Below are positions 1 to 8,687 of a stretch of 64,000 bases of DNA, piece after piece. The stretch lies in assembly GCF_001427665.1 (NCBI RefSeq), contig NZ_LMHC01000021.1, forward strand, positions 235,134 to 299,133. The letters are read 5' to 3'. Source of the DNA: Caulobacter sp. Root655. GTDB taxonomy: Bacteria; Pseudomonadota; Alphaproteobacteria; Caulobacterales; Caulobacteraceae. The first letter of the stretch is position 1. Each line of letters begins with the position of its first letter. A program made the translations under genes and the position numbers. Below the pieces are notes generated by a model, which saw only the letters and a list, made by a program, of their open reading frames with translations, was not told the origin of the DNA and ran no database searches.

Positions 1-235
1 CCTTCTCGTCATAGTTCGGATCGGTCTTGGGATAGTACCATATCCCTCTGATCTGATAGGGTTTTTCTGTGCCGCGCAAACCCTTGGCCGATCCCGGCGC
101 CGGCGGACCTGAATAGGGCCTGGCGGTCGAGGATTGGGGAGACTTATAGATCGGCAGGCGCGGCTCGGGCGTGGCGCAGGCCGCCAGCCCCGCGCAGCCG
201 AGGGCCGTCACGGCCATGCCGCGCAGCAGACGCAT
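1..235 (-). CDS. rlpA: RlpA-like septal ring lytic transglycosylase lipoprotein, N-terminal part
   Basis: Partial gene running off the left edge; only about 78 N-terminal residues are visible. The start ATG is followed by a hydrophobic stretch ending in a lipobox-like LAAC, so the product is probably a lipoprotein. After a Pro/Ser-rich linker comes YQIRGIWYYPKTDPNYDE, which resembles the segment just before the double-psi beta-barrel in RlpA proteins. RlpA family members cleave or bind denuded septal glycan strands. A second in-frame ATG lies 24 bases upstream (position 259) and cannot be excluded. The catalytic barrel and SPOR domain, if present, lie outside the window, so the family call depends on the N-terminal motif alone. 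Confidence 0.6.
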   Translation of the reverse strand, partial: MRLLRGMAVTALGCAGLAACATPEPRLPIYKSPQSSTARPYSGPPAPGSAKGLRGTEKPYQIRGIWYYPKTDPNYDEK

Positions 236-389
236 CTCGCCTCGCGCTTCGCGTCCCATGCCTTACCCGTTCCCGGCGGACCACCCGCTGGCGTCGAAAG
301 TGGTTCAGGAGCCTTGATGTCTGGTTAATCAAAGGTGCGACCAAACGGGCTGGAGCCGGCGCGCGACCGCTGATATAGCCACCCGCTCC

Positions 390-479
390 GGGCAGGTGGC
401 CGAGTGGTTTAAGGCAGCGGTCTTGAAAACCGCCGTGGGTGAAAGTCCACCGTGGGTTCGAATCCCACCCTGCCCGCCA
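390..479 (+). tRNA. tRNA-Ser (anticodon UGA)
   Basis: A complete cloverleaf can be folded by eye. The acceptor stem GGGCAGG (390-396) pairs with CCTGCCC (469-475), the discriminator is G476, and CCA is encoded (477-479). The anticodon arm GCGGT/ACCGC (417-421/429-433) encloses loop CTTGAAA with anticodon TGA at 424-426. A long variable arm typical of serine tRNAs precedes the T arm GTGGG-TTCGAAT-CCCAC (452-468). It reads UCN serine codons. It ends about 60 bases before the start of the SWIM protein gene. Confidence 0.96.
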
Positions 480-542
480 GAGATTCCGATCGGCTTTTCA
501 CGCTCACGGAGCTCTTGCGGTCGTCAGCGTGATCGCGCTCAC

Positions 543-2177
543 ATGAACGACATGAATCTTATCCATGAGACCCTGTCGGACAAACGGCTGGAGCGGGCCG
601 CGGGACCCGGTGCGTTCGCCCGCGGCCGCGCCTATCACGCACAGGGCCGCGTGGACCTGTTGTCGCTGGACGGCGATCAGGCCGTGGCCCGGGTCGTGGG
701 GTCGGAGACCTATCGGGTGAAACTGCGTTGGCGCGGTGGCGCCCCGGCGGGATCCTGTGATTGTCCGGCGTTCGATTCCACCGATTTCTGCAAGCACATG
801 GTCGCCTTGGCGATGGCCGCGCGAGAGCGAATCGATGACGGGACGATGATCGACCGGCGCGCTCGCCTGATCGATCATCTACGTCAGCGGGGACTGGAGG
901 CGGCGATCGCCCGCCTCGTGTCGCTGGCCGAGCAGAATCCGGCTCTCTGGGCCGAAATCGAGGCGGACGCCCAGGACGCCGTCGAAGATGACCAGACGCT
1001 GGTTCGCCGATATCGGGCGGAAATCGACGACGCCTGCGATGTCTCGGGATCGATCGGCTACTACGCCGTCGGAACCTATGCCGACGGTCTGTCCACCCTG
1101 CTCGATCGTCTGGAGACGCTGAACGCCAACGGCCGGGCGACCGCCGTGGCCTCCCTGATGGTCCATTTTCTTGAGACCATGCAGGACGCCTTCGAGGCCA
1201 TCGACGATTCCGAGGGCGAGGTGACGGCCGCCGTCCAGCGGGCCGTCGAGATTCATCTGACCGCTTGCCAGGAGACCAAGCCCGCCCCGGTGGACTTGGC
1301 CCGATGGTTGTTCGAGCAGGAGGTGGACAGCGAGTGGCCCGCCTTCGAGGATCTTCGCATCGGCTATGCCGAGGTGTTGGGCGAGGCCGGAATGGCGGAG
1401 TACCGACGGCTGGCCAAGGCGGCCTGGGCGGCGGTGGCGATCAAGGACCGGGCGGGGCGATACACCTTGCGCGCCATCCTCGACGACTTTGCCCGCGAAG
1501 AAGGCGATCTCGACGCGCGGATCGCGCTTCGCAGCGCCGACCTTTCCGGCCCCTACGCCTATCTGGAAATCATCCAGATCTGCATGGAATCCGAGCGACA
1601 GGACCTGGCCCTGAAATGGGCGCGGGATGCTCTCTGGGTTTTCGAGGACGCTCCCAACGTCACGCTGGTCAGTGTGGCGGCCCAGCTCGAAGCCAGCGCG
1701 GGACGGCCCGACGAAGCCCTGACCCTTCTCCGGCGCGCCTTCGAGCGGTCGCCTGATCTCGCCCTGCTGGGCGACCTGAAGCGCCATTCGCCAATGGATG
1801 TCGTCGACCGGGTCGCCGAGATTTTGGAGGCCGGGCGATATTGGGCGATGTTGTTCGAACTGATGCTGGCCGAGAGCCGGCTCGACGCCGCCTGGGTGAT
1901 CGCAGGTCGTCATCCGATCGCCGAATGGCGCCTGAGGGCGCTTGCCGACGCCAGCCACCAGACCCATCGCCGGGAGGCCCAAGCCGTCTACGAGCGCTTG
2001 GCAGAATCCCACGTGCGGCTCACCAACGCCGGCGCTTACGATACGGCGATCAAGCTCATTCGCCTTCGGGGCCAAGTCTGCGACGACCCGGCCTCTCAGG
2101 CCGCCTATGTCGCCGACCTCGCCAAACGCTACAAGGCCAAGCGCACCTTCATCCAGCGCCTGGACGGTCTGCGCTGA
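543..2177 (+). CDS. SWIM zinc-finger domain protein
   Basis: Encodes about 544 residues. Near the N-terminus is CDCPAFDSTDFCKHMVAL (Cys72, Cys74, Cys83, His85), the CxCx(n)CxH signature of the SWIM zinc finger, a probable DNA- or protein-binding module. The rest looks largely alpha-helical with TPR-like stretches (for example around YAYLEIIQICMESE and ALTLLRRAFERSPDLALLG), consistent with a repeat scaffold. The reading frame stays open upstream through tRNA-Ser, so an automatic start there would add a spurious tRNA-derived N-terminus; the ATG at 543 (or 552) is chosen instead. The 3' end overlaps a convergent nucleotidyltransferase gene by 29 bases. The specific function is unknown. Confidence 0.85.
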   Translation: MNDMNLIHETLSDKRLERAAGPGAFARGRAYHAQGRVDLLSLDGDQAVARVVGSETYRVKLRWRGGAPAGSCDCPAFDSTDFCKHMVALAMAARERIDDGTMIDRRARLIDHLRQRGLEAAIARLVSLAEQNPALWAEIEADAQDAVEDDQTLVRRYRAEIDDACDVSGSIGYYAVGTYADGLSTLLDRLETLNANGRATAVASLMVHFLETMQDAFEAIDDSEGEVTAAVQRAVEIHLTACQETKPAPVDLARWLFEQEVDSEWPAFEDLRIGYAEVLGEAGMAEYRRLAKAAWAAVAIKDRAGRYTLRAILDDFAREEGDLDARIALRSADLSGPYAYLEIIQICMESERQDLALKWARDALWVFEDAPNVTLVSVAAQLEASAGRPDEALTLLRRAFERSPDLALLGDLKRHSPMDVVDRVAEILEAGRYWAMLFELMLAESRLDAAWVIAGRHPIAEWRLRALADASHQTHRREAQAVYERLAESHVRLTNAGAYDTAIKLIRLRGQVCDDPASQAAYVADLAKRYKAKRTFIQRLDGLR

Positions 2178-2712
2178 TCGCCACCAGGTCCTGTTCAAGC
2201 GCCGAGAGCAGCAGCCGCTCGACATCGTCTGGAACCGCCACTCGACGTTCAACACGCGGCCAGAGATCGATCGGCGGTGCGAGGGTCAGCGCTCGGTCCA
2301 GAGTCACGAGATGGAGGTCGTCGTTGAGCCGGCCGCCGGTTGCGCATCGCAGGCCGTCGCAGGCCATGCGCGGATGGCATTCGCGATAGCGGCAGACGCG
2401 GCCGAGATAGCGGCCCTCGGCGTCGCACAGGAAAATGTCGGCGCCGAGATTGATGGCGTTGGCGCGTCCCCTCAGGCGGCGGGCCACCTGGGCGAGGGCC
2501 GCCAGATCATCGTGATCGGTCAGCGTAACGAGGACATCGACGTCCTTCGGTATCGGCTTGGCGGTCGATAGCGACCCCACGAGCGCGATGCGGAGCACAT
2601 TCGGGCAGGTCCGAGCTTCGCGAACGAAATCGAGCGCGGCCGCCAGCAGAATCGATCGTGGATCGGCCACGCTCGGCCGGGGCTGATGGTCGTGGGGACG
2701 CGTTCGAGCCAT
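2149..2712 (-). CDS. Nucleotidyltransferase-fold protein with a Cys-rich segment
   Basis: 187 residues. LVGSLSTAKPIPKDVDVLV contains the GS motif (Gly46-Ser47) and two catalytic-type aspartates in DVD (Asp57, Asp59), the hallmark of polymerase-beta-like nucleotidyltransferases of the minimal type. Four cysteines follow at 107, 112, 118 and 123 in CRYRECHPRMACDGLRC, which suggests a metal-binding insertion. No HEPN or MNT antitoxin partner adjoins it; the nearest gene is the convergent SWIM protein, whose end it overlaps by 29 bases. A textbook Shine-Dalgarno (AAGGAGG) sits just before the ATG. Substrate unknown; nucleotide transfer to a protein or small molecule is inferred from the fold only. 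Confidence 0.75.
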   Translation of the reverse strand: MARTRPHDHQPRPSVADPRSILLAAALDFVREARTCPNVLRIALVGSLSTAKPIPKDVDVLVTLTDHDDLAALAQVARRLRGRANAINLGADIFLCDAEGRYLGRVCRYRECHPRMACDGLRCATGGRLNDDLHLVTLDRALTLAPPIDLWPRVERRVAVPDDVERLLLSALEQDLVAISADRPGAG

Positions 2713-2876
2713 GCTTCCTCCTTTCCGATCGGGAGAACCAGATAACCCTCTCGGCCAATCCGGCGCGAGTCCGGACGGCGGTCCGGTCTAACGGCCGCCG
2801 CCGCATCGCGAAACTTGATAAGACGGCGCGAAGGTCTACTGAAGCCGCCTGTTCCTTGCCGCCGAGACTTATTCCG

Positions 2877-3794
2877 ATGTCCGACACTCCCCGCGCCGCC
2901 GTCTACGGCTTTCCGCTTCTCGACGTGGCCGACGTGCCGGGCGGGGCGGCGCAGGTCTCGCCGCTGGTGGCCGGTTCGACCGACCTGGCCGAGTTGCCCG
3001 AGGGCTCGCTGGACGAGATCGTCGTCCAGGCCCCTGCCGGCGCGGCCGAGCGGCGCTACGTCCTGGCCCTGGCGCTGCGGGCGCTGAAGACCGAGGGCCG
3101 GCTGACGGCTCTGGCCCTGAAGGATCGCGGCGGCCAGCGCCTAAACAAGGAACTGACGGCGTTCGGCTGCACGATCGGTGAAAGCGCCAAGCGCCACCAT
3201 CGCATCTGCGTGGTCTTGAAGCCCGCCGCCGTCACCGGTCTCGACGCCGCGATCGCCGAGGGCGCGCCCCGCCGGTTGGACGGCGACGGCCTGTGGTCGC
3301 AGCCGGGGGTGTTCAGCTGGGATCGCCTGGACCCAGGCTCAGCCCTGCTGCTGAAGTCGCTGCAACCGATGTCCGGGGTCGGCGTCGACCTGGGTTGCGG
3401 GATCGGCGTTCTCGCGCACGCCATCCTGACCTCGCCCAAGGTCACCAAGCTGACCCTGGTCGACCTGGACCGCCGGGCGGTCGAGGCGGCCAAGCGCAAC
3501 GTCTCCGATCCGCGCGTCGAGGTGCTGTGGGCCGACGCCCGGCGCGGCGCGGAGCTGCTGAGCGGCCTCGACTTCGTGGTCACCAACCCGCCGTTCCACG
3601 AGGGCGGCGGCGAGGACAAGAGCCTGGGCCAGGCCTTCATCAAGTCGGCCGCCGCCATGCTGCGCAAGAGCGGCGTGCTGTGGATCGTGGCCAACCGTCA
3701 CCTGCCCTACGAGGCGGTACTGAACGAGCACTTCAAGGCGGTGAAGCCCATCGCCGACGCCGGCGGCTTCAAGGTCTACGAGGCCCGCAAATGA
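2877..3794 (+). CDS. rsmC: Class I SAM-dependent methyltransferase, RsmC-like (16S rRNA guanine-N2)
   Basis: 305 residues with the two-lobed layout of RsmC/RlmG-type enzymes: an N-terminal degenerate lobe and a C-terminal Rossmann methyltransferase lobe. Motif I VDLGCGIGVLA spans residues 170-180, an acidic post-I segment is LVDLDRRAVEAAKRN, and the catalytic motif NPPF is at 237-240, followed by HEGGG. NPPF marks methylation of an exocyclic amine. RsmC methylates G1207 of 16S rRNA in E. coli; the exact target here is inferred. The frame is open upstream but ATG 2877 is preferred. The stop overlaps the next start (ATGA), coupling it to rsuA, another 16S rRNA modifier. Confidence 0.82.
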   Translation: MSDTPRAAVYGFPLLDVADVPGGAAQVSPLVAGSTDLAELPEGSLDEIVVQAPAGAAERRYVLALALRALKTEGRLTALALKDRGGQRLNKELTAFGCTIGESAKRHHRICVVLKPAAVTGLDAAIAEGAPRRLDGDGLWSQPGVFSWDRLDPGSALLLKSLQPMSGVGVDLGCGIGVLAHAILTSPKVTKLTLVDLDRRAVEAAKRNVSDPRVEVLWADARRGAELLSGLDFVVTNPPFHEGGGEDKSLGQAFIKSAAAMLRKSGVLWIVANRHLPYEAVLNEHFKAVKPIADAGGFKVYEARK

Positions 3795-4528
3795 CGAAAG
3801 CCTTGATGGCGCGCCTGGATCGCCTGCTGGCCAATCTCGGCTACGGCAGCCGGCGCGACGTCCAGGCCCTGGTGTCGGGCGGCAAGGTCACATTGGACGG
3901 CGTGGCGATCAAGGACGCCGGCCAAAAGATCGCCGTCACCGCCGACCTGCCGTCGCGGATGAAGATTCGCGGCGTCGCCGTCGATCCGCCCGCGCCCCTG
4001 GTGCTGATCATGCACAAGCCGCTGGGCGTGGTCTGCTCGCACCGCGAGGACGGCGAGCGGATTTACGACCTGCTGCCCAAGCGCTGGCAGATCCGCGACC
4101 CGGCCCTGTCCAGCGTCGGGCGACTGGACAAGGACACCTCGGGCCTGCTGCTGATCACCGACGACGGCGACTTCCTGCACCGGGTGATCTCACCCAAGCG
4201 CCACGTGCCCAAGATCTATCGCGCCACCCTGGATCGCCCGCTGACCGGCGCCGAGGGCGCGGCCTTCGCCAGCGGGACCCTGATGCTGGAAGGCGAGGAC
4301 AAGCCGCTGCTGGCGGCGGAGCTCGACGTGCTGGGCGAGCGCGAGGCGCGCCTGACCATCACCGAGGGCCGCTATCACCAGGTGCGCCGGATGTTCGCCG
4401 CCGTGGGCAACCACGTCGTCGCCCTGCACCGCGAGCGGGTTGGCGGGATCGCCCTGCCCGACGACCTGGCGCCGGGCGAGCACAGGATCCTGACCGCGGC
4501 CCAGGCCGAGGCGGTGTTCGATGGCTGA
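3791..4528 (+). CDS. rsuA: 16S rRNA pseudouridine synthase RsuA
   Basis: 245 residues. An N-terminal S4 RNA-binding domain (about residues 7-55) precedes the RsuA/RluB catalytic domain. The catalytic motif GRLDKDTSGLL carries Asp113, and MHKPLGVVCSH and EGRYHQVRRM are further family motifs. RsuA converts U516 of 16S rRNA to pseudouridine; paralogues RluB/RluE act on 23S rRNA, so the target is the less certain part. The ATG overlaps the TGA of the upstream methyltransferase, and a second ATG at 3806 is possible. The 3' end overlaps the TusA-like gene by 8 bases, giving a compact three-gene unit. Confidence 0.87.
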   Translation: MTKALMARLDRLLANLGYGSRRDVQALVSGGKVTLDGVAIKDAGQKIAVTADLPSRMKIRGVAVDPPAPLVLIMHKPLGVVCSHREDGERIYDLLPKRWQIRDPALSSVGRLDKDTSGLLLITDDGDFLHRVISPKRHVPKIYRATLDRPLTGAEGAAFASGTLMLEGEDKPLLAAELDVLGEREARLTITEGRYHQVRRMFAAVGNHVVALHRERVGGIALPDDLAPGEHRILTAAQAEAVFDG

Positions 4529-4754
4529 GGACAGGTTGATCGACGCCCGGGGCCATCGCTGCCCCGTGCCGACCCTGCGCCTGCGTCGCGCGCTGGAAGA
4601 GGCCGCGCCGGGCAGCCGCGTCCGCCTGCTGGCCGATGACCCGATGGCCCGCATCGACGTACCGCATTTCGCCGCCGGCGCCGGGGCGACCGTGGTCGAG
4701 ATCGTCGACGCGCCGAACGGGGCGATCAGCTTTCTGGTGGCGAAGGCGCCTTGA
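4521..4754 (+). CDS. tusA: TusA/SirA family sulfur-carrier protein
   Basis: 77 residues matching the whole length of the TusA/YedF/SirA fold. The signature LIDARGHRCPVPTLRLRRAL contains the sulfur-carrying cysteine (Cys14) in the CPxP motif. TusA relays persulfide sulfur to tRNA 2-thiouridine or molybdenum-cofactor pathways; which of these applies here is not evident. It overlaps the end of rsuA, implying translational coupling, and converges with the yihY gene on the opposite strand with a 29-base overlap. No other tus genes are adjacent. Confidence 0.85.
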   Translation: MAEDRLIDARGHRCPVPTLRLRRALEEAAPGSRVRLLADDPMARIDVPHFAAGAGATVVEIVDAPNGAISFLVAKAP

Positions 4755-5676
4755 GCGCGATGGCCTTGGGTCCTTCCAGGAGGGCCCGGGGCCGCTCGTC
4801 CAGGGCGATCTCCATCTCGGTGGCCAGGGCGCCGCCGAAGAACACGGCGTTGACGCTCCACGACAGCCAGATCAGGAAGATGATCACCGCCGAGATCGAG
4901 CCATAGGTCGCGCCCAGATGGGCCACCTGCTCGACGTAGAAGGCGCTGGCCCACGACATGAACACGCAGAGCACCGCGGCCGCCAGGCCGCCGGCCATCG
5001 AGGCCCGCCAGCCGACCGGGGCGCGCGACATGGCGTAGCGGTAGACCAGCGTCATGCCGACCAGCAGGCCCAGGCTGGCCCAGGTCCATTCGCTCTGGAT
5101 CCACGAGGCGCCGGCCAGGGGCCGCAGGTCCAGTGTGCTGGAGAGCAGACGGAAGACCAGGAACACGCCCGACATCACGAACAACAGGCCGAAGGCGCAG
5201 ACCAGCACCACCAGGGCCATCAGGTTGAAGCCGAAGAATCCCCGCTGGTCTTCCTCGTCGTGGATGAACGACAGGCCGGCCAGCAACGCCTTGAAGCCGC
5301 GATGGGCGGCGTACATGCCGATGATCAGGACCACGGCGCTTTGCAGCGAGATGGCCTGCTCGGGCGCATGGGCCAGGCGTCCCAGTTCGCTCTGGAAGAT
5401 CGGACGAGCGCCCGACGGCATCAGATAGGCCAGCTTGTCGGCCTGGATCACCGCCTGCTCGGGCGTCAGCATCATGGTGTAGAGGCCGATCAGGATCGCC
5501 AGGCCGGGAAACACCGCCAGCAGGATGAAGAACGACACCCCGCCGACATAGAGCATGACGTCGCGCCCCCACAGGCGCTGCAGGGCCAGACCCAGGACCC
5601 GCAGAATCTCGCGCACCCAGTGGATCGGATCGAGATCAAGGTCTCGAAAGCGAATACGGTCCTGGGGCGGCGTCAT
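4726..5676 (-). CDS. YihY/BrkB family inner-membrane protein
   Basis: About 316 residues with six or so hydrophobic segments. The first is VMLYVGGVSFFILLAVFPGLAILIGLY, a conserved opening of the YihY/UPF0761 family; later ones include GFNLMALVVLVCAFGLLFVMSG and SISAVIIFLIWLSWSVNAVFFGG. The family was once misnamed ribonuclease BN and its function is unresolved, with transport or envelope roles proposed. The frame extends to a TTG at 5712, but the ATG at 5676 (MTPPQDRIRF) is more likely. It converges with the tusA-like gene and the ends overlap. Confidence 0.85.
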   Translation of the reverse strand: MTPPQDRIRFRDLDLDPIHWVREILRVLGLALQRLWGRDVMLYVGGVSFFILLAVFPGLAILIGLYTMMLTPEQAVIQADKLAYLMPSGARPIFQSELGRLAHAPEQAISLQSAVVLIIGMYAAHRGFKALLAGLSFIHDEEDQRGFFGFNLMALVVLVCAFGLLFVMSGVFLVFRLLSSTLDLRPLAGASWIQSEWTWASLGLLVGMTLVYRYAMSRAPVGWRASMAGGLAAAVLCVFMSWASAFYVEQVAHLGATYGSISAVIIFLIWLSWSVNAVFFGGALATEMEIALDERPRALLEGPKAIALKAPSPPES

Positions 5677-5938
5677 GCGGCGGAAACTGCCCGCGTCGCC
5701 CCGCCGACGCAAGCAAAGGCTGAGATACCGAGGTTCGGACGTACAAAGGCCCGTCGCTTCAGGGAAAGCGGCGGGCCTCCGCAGGACGAACCTGAACCGG
5801 TCGCCGCATCGAGGGACGGGTGGCGCGACGGCCGGTTACAGGTGTGGTTTAGGCCTTCGCGGCTGAATGGCGGCTGAACGGGAACGGCGCCTGAATGTCA
5901 GCCAAATTTGTCTGCCCGGGTGACGGTAAAAGGGGCGG

Positions 5939-7066
5939 CTACAGCGCCCCCTGCTCCCGCAGCGCCCCGATCGCCTCGGGCGAGAAGCCCCAGTCGGCCA
6001 GTGCCCCGTCGTTGTCGGCGCCGATCTTCGGCGGCGGTCCCTGGATCGCGCCGGGCGTGGCCGAAAAGCGCGGCGCGGGGGCCGGCTGGGTGACGCCGGC
6101 GACTTCGACGAAGGTTTGCCGCGCGGCGTTGTGGGGATGGGCCGGGGCCTCGTCCATGGTCAGGACCGGGGCGAAGCAGACGTCGGTGCCGTCCATCAGG
6201 GCGCACCATTCATCGCGACTCTTGGTGGCGATGACGGCGGCCAGCTTGTCGTGCAGCTGGGGCCACTCGTCACGGCTCATCTGGTGCTGGAACTGCGGGT
6301 CGGTGATCCCGGTCTTCTCCAGCAGCAGCAGGTAGAACTGCGGCTCGATCGAGCCGATCGAGATCCACTTGCCGTCGCTGCATTGATAGGTGTCGTAGAA
6401 GTGCGCGCCGCCGTCGAGCAGGTTGGAGCGCCGCCCCTCGCTCCACATGCCGCCGGCCTTGAAGCCGTAGAACATGGCCATCAGCGAGGCCGCGCCGTCG
6501 CTCATCGCGCAGTCGATCACCTGGCCCTGCCCGGTCTGGCGGGCGTGAAACACCCCGGCCAGCAGGCCGAACGCCAGATAGAGCGCGCCGCCGCCGAAGT
6601 CGCCGACCAGATTGAGCGGTGGCACGGGCTTGTCCTGCGTACCGATCGCCGCCAGGGCCCCGGTGATGGCGATGTAGTTCATGTCGTGGCCAGCGGCCTT
6701 GGCGTAGGGCCCGGTCTGGCCCCAGCCGGTCATCCGGCCATAGACCAGCTTGGGATTGCGCGCCAAGGCCACGTCCGGTCCCAGGCCCAGCCGCTCCATG
6801 ACGCCTGGCCGGAAGCCCTCGATGATCCCGTCGGCGCCTTCCATCAGCTTCAGGCAGGTCTCGACCGCGGCCGGCGACTTCAGGTCCAGCGCCACCGAGC
6901 GCCGGCCGCGGGCCGTGACATCGGCCGGCGAACTGCGCCCCGAGCCCTTGCGGTCGATGCGCACCACGTCGGCGCCGAGGTCCGACAGCAGCATGCCGCA
7001 GAACGGCCCGGGGCCGATCCCGGCGAATTCCAGCACCTTCAGGCCGGACAGCGGTCCCTGCGCCAT
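5939..7066 (-). CDS. CaiB/BaiF family CoA-transferase, alpha-methylacyl-CoA racemase-like
   Basis: 375 residues. The N-terminus [31 protein letters not shown] is typical of alpha-methylacyl-CoA racemases within the class III CoA-transferase family. [17 protein letters not shown] carries the active-site aspartate region. Such enzymes epimerise 2-methyl-branched acyl-CoA thioesters or move CoA between acids; the substrate cannot be told from sequence. The gene stands alone between yihY and the divergent popA, with about 230-base spacers on each side. Nothing in the spacer 5713-5938 was recognised as a gene. Confidence 0.86.
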   Translation of the reverse strand: MAQGPLSGLKVLEFAGIGPGPFCGMLLSDLGADVVRIDRKGSGRSSPADVTARGRRSVALDLKSPAAVETCLKLMEGADGIIEGFRPGVMERLGLGPDVALARNPKLVYGRMTGWGQTGPYAKAAGHDMNYIAITGALAAIGTQDKPVPPLNLVGDFGGGALYLAFGLLAGVFHARQTGQGQVIDCAMSDGAASLMAMFYGFKAGGMWSEGRRSNLLDGGAHFYDTYQCSDGKWISIGSIEPQFYLLLLEKTGITDPQFQHQMSRDEWPQLHDKLAAVIATKSRDEWCALMDGTDVCFAPVLTMDEAPAHPHNAARQTFVEVAGVTQPAPAPRFSATPGAIQGPPPKIGADNDGALADWGFSPEAIGALREQGAL

Positions 7067-7295
7067 GACGTCATCTCCCGGCCGACTCTCGCGGCGTTGT
7101 CTTGCCCCAACTAGAACGGCCCTGACGTTCGGTCACGCAAGCCCGGTTTCGCCTTGGCCGACGCCTGAGAGGCCTGTTTCGCCCCTGCGGCGATGCGTAC
7201 CTATGAGCGCCAGCGGCCTCTGCTATGTTGCGACGTCGAATCTCGATGACGCCGCGTCGTCGGGCGATAGCCGGTATCCGGGGCGGAGGCTTGAG

Positions 7296-8621
7296 TTGGC
7301 GGTGAACGCCCGAATCCTGATCGTGGCGCGCGACGACTCCCGCGCGGGACCGTTGTCCGAAGGGCTCGACAAGCTCGGCTGGCGGACCATCACCGCGCGT
7401 GGCCCCTATGCCGCCCTCGCCGCGCTCGGCGACTTGAACATCGAGGCGGTGATCGTCGACCTCGAGAGCGCCGGTCCCGACGCCCAATCCCTGTCGCGTC
7501 GCCTGAAGGCGGCGGTGGCTCCGCGCCGCCTGCCCGTTATCGCCATCGGCGAGCCGGGGACCGAACCCAACCACCAGGCCTTCGACCTGACCCTGTCGCC
7601 GCCGCTGCACCCCTCGCAGGCCGTGCTGCGCCTGGAGTCCCTGGTCCGCACCGCCATCGCCGAGGAGGAGTTCGAGCTTCGCCTGGCGACCTTCGGCGAT
7701 CGCGGCCGGCGGCTGGACCTGCCCGAGCCGCACGCCGAGCCCTTCCGCATCCTGGCGATCGGCGAGCCCGCGCCGCAATTCCTGGCCCTGTCCAACGCCC
7801 TGACCCGCAGCGGCGCCGACGTGGTCGGCGCCTTCACGGCCTACACCGCCTTCGACTACCTGCACGAGCGGGCCTTCGACGCCGTGGTGCTGTGGGCCGG
7901 CGACAACCAGCAGGAAGCGCTGTCGATCGCCGCTGGCATGCGGCGCAACACCCGCCTGTTCCACATTCCGGCCCTGCTCTACCTGAAGGCCGAGAGCTAC
8001 GTGACCATGTCGGAGGCCTTCCATCGCGGGGTGTCCGACGTCGCCTCGCCGGAAACCCCCGAGATCGAGACCGCACTTCGTGTCGTCGAGCTGGCCCGAA
8101 GCTATCGGCGCGGCGAGTCGATCCGCGGAGCGCTGGAGAAGGCCCGCAGTTCGGGCCTGATGGACGCCGCCACCGGCCTGTTCACCCGCGACCTGTTCGC
8201 CGCGCACCTGGTGCGGCTGGCCGGCGCGGCTCGCGAGCGGGCGCGACCGCTGTCGATCTGCGTGCTGCGCGTCGCCGACAAGCCCGACACCGTCTGGGCC
8301 CGCCAGAACGGCTGGCTGGACCGCGCCATCCCGCAGATCGGCTCGATGGTCGGCCGGCTGGTGCGCGTGGAAGACACCGCCGCCCGCCTGGCGCCGGAAG
8401 TCTTCGCCCTGGCCTTGCCCGCCACCAACCAGGCCGCCGGCCGCGCCGCCGCCGAACGGATCGCCGCGGTGATCGGCTGCACCGCCTTCGACGCCGGCGA
8501 CGACCGCGCACCGTTCGTCTGCGAGTTCGACATCGGCGTCGCCCAGATCGAGGTCGGCGAAAGCGCGGTCCATGCCCTGGAGCGGGCGGCGGCGCGGGCC
8601 CTGCAGCGCGACAGCGCCTGA
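7296..8621 (+). CDS. popA: PopA-like protein: two receiver domains and an enzymatically degenerate GGDEF domain
   Basis: About 441 residues. Receiver-like domain 1 keeps its phosphoacceptor aspartate (VIVDLES, Asp55); receiver 2 (FDAVVLWAGDN) has lost it. The C-terminal domain opens with the GGDEF-family phrase DAATGLFTRDLFAAHL, but the catalytic GGDEF is replaced by APEVF (366-370). The c-di-GMP inhibitory-site RxxD is intact as RVED (357-360), five residues upstream. This is the layout of Caulobacter PopA, a c-di-GMP effector that targets CtrA for ClpXP degradation. The start is a TTG at 7296 because GGAGG (7285-7289) lies six bases before it; a GTG at 7302 is the alternative. From memory, the published I-site arginine is R357, which this start reproduces. 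Confidence 0.85.
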   Translation: MAVNARILIVARDDSRAGPLSEGLDKLGWRTITARGPYAALAALGDLNIEAVIVDLESAGPDAQSLSRRLKAAVAPRRLPVIAIGEPGTEPNHQAFDLTLSPPLHPSQAVLRLESLVRTAIAEEEFELRLATFGDRGRRLDLPEPHAEPFRILAIGEPAPQFLALSNALTRSGADVVGAFTAYTAFDYLHERAFDAVVLWAGDNQQEALSIAAGMRRNTRLFHIPALLYLKAESYVTMSEAFHRGVSDVASPETPEIETALRVVELARSYRRGESIRGALEKARSSGLMDAATGLFTRDLFAAHLVRLAGAARERARPLSICVLRVADKPDTVWARQNGWLDRAIPQIGSMVGRLVRVEDTAARLAPEVFALALPATNQAAGRAAAERIAAVIGCTAFDAGDDRAPFVCEFDIGVAQIEVGESAVHALERAAARALQRDSA

Positions 8622-8687
8622 AGGCTTGTCGAAGGGGCGTGACGCCTCTACGTGCGTCGCGGAACAGAGCATCCGAGAGACCGCGCC

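Noticed and set aside
396..542. Open frame through tRNA-Ser giving the SWIM protein a MAEWFKAAVLKTAVGESPPW N-terminus
   Set aside because: This peptide is the translated tRNA; the tRNA folds perfectly and an ATG lies downstream at 543.
7296..8621. Active diguanylate cyclase
   Set aside because: The GGDEF motif is replaced by APEVF, so catalysis is not expected.
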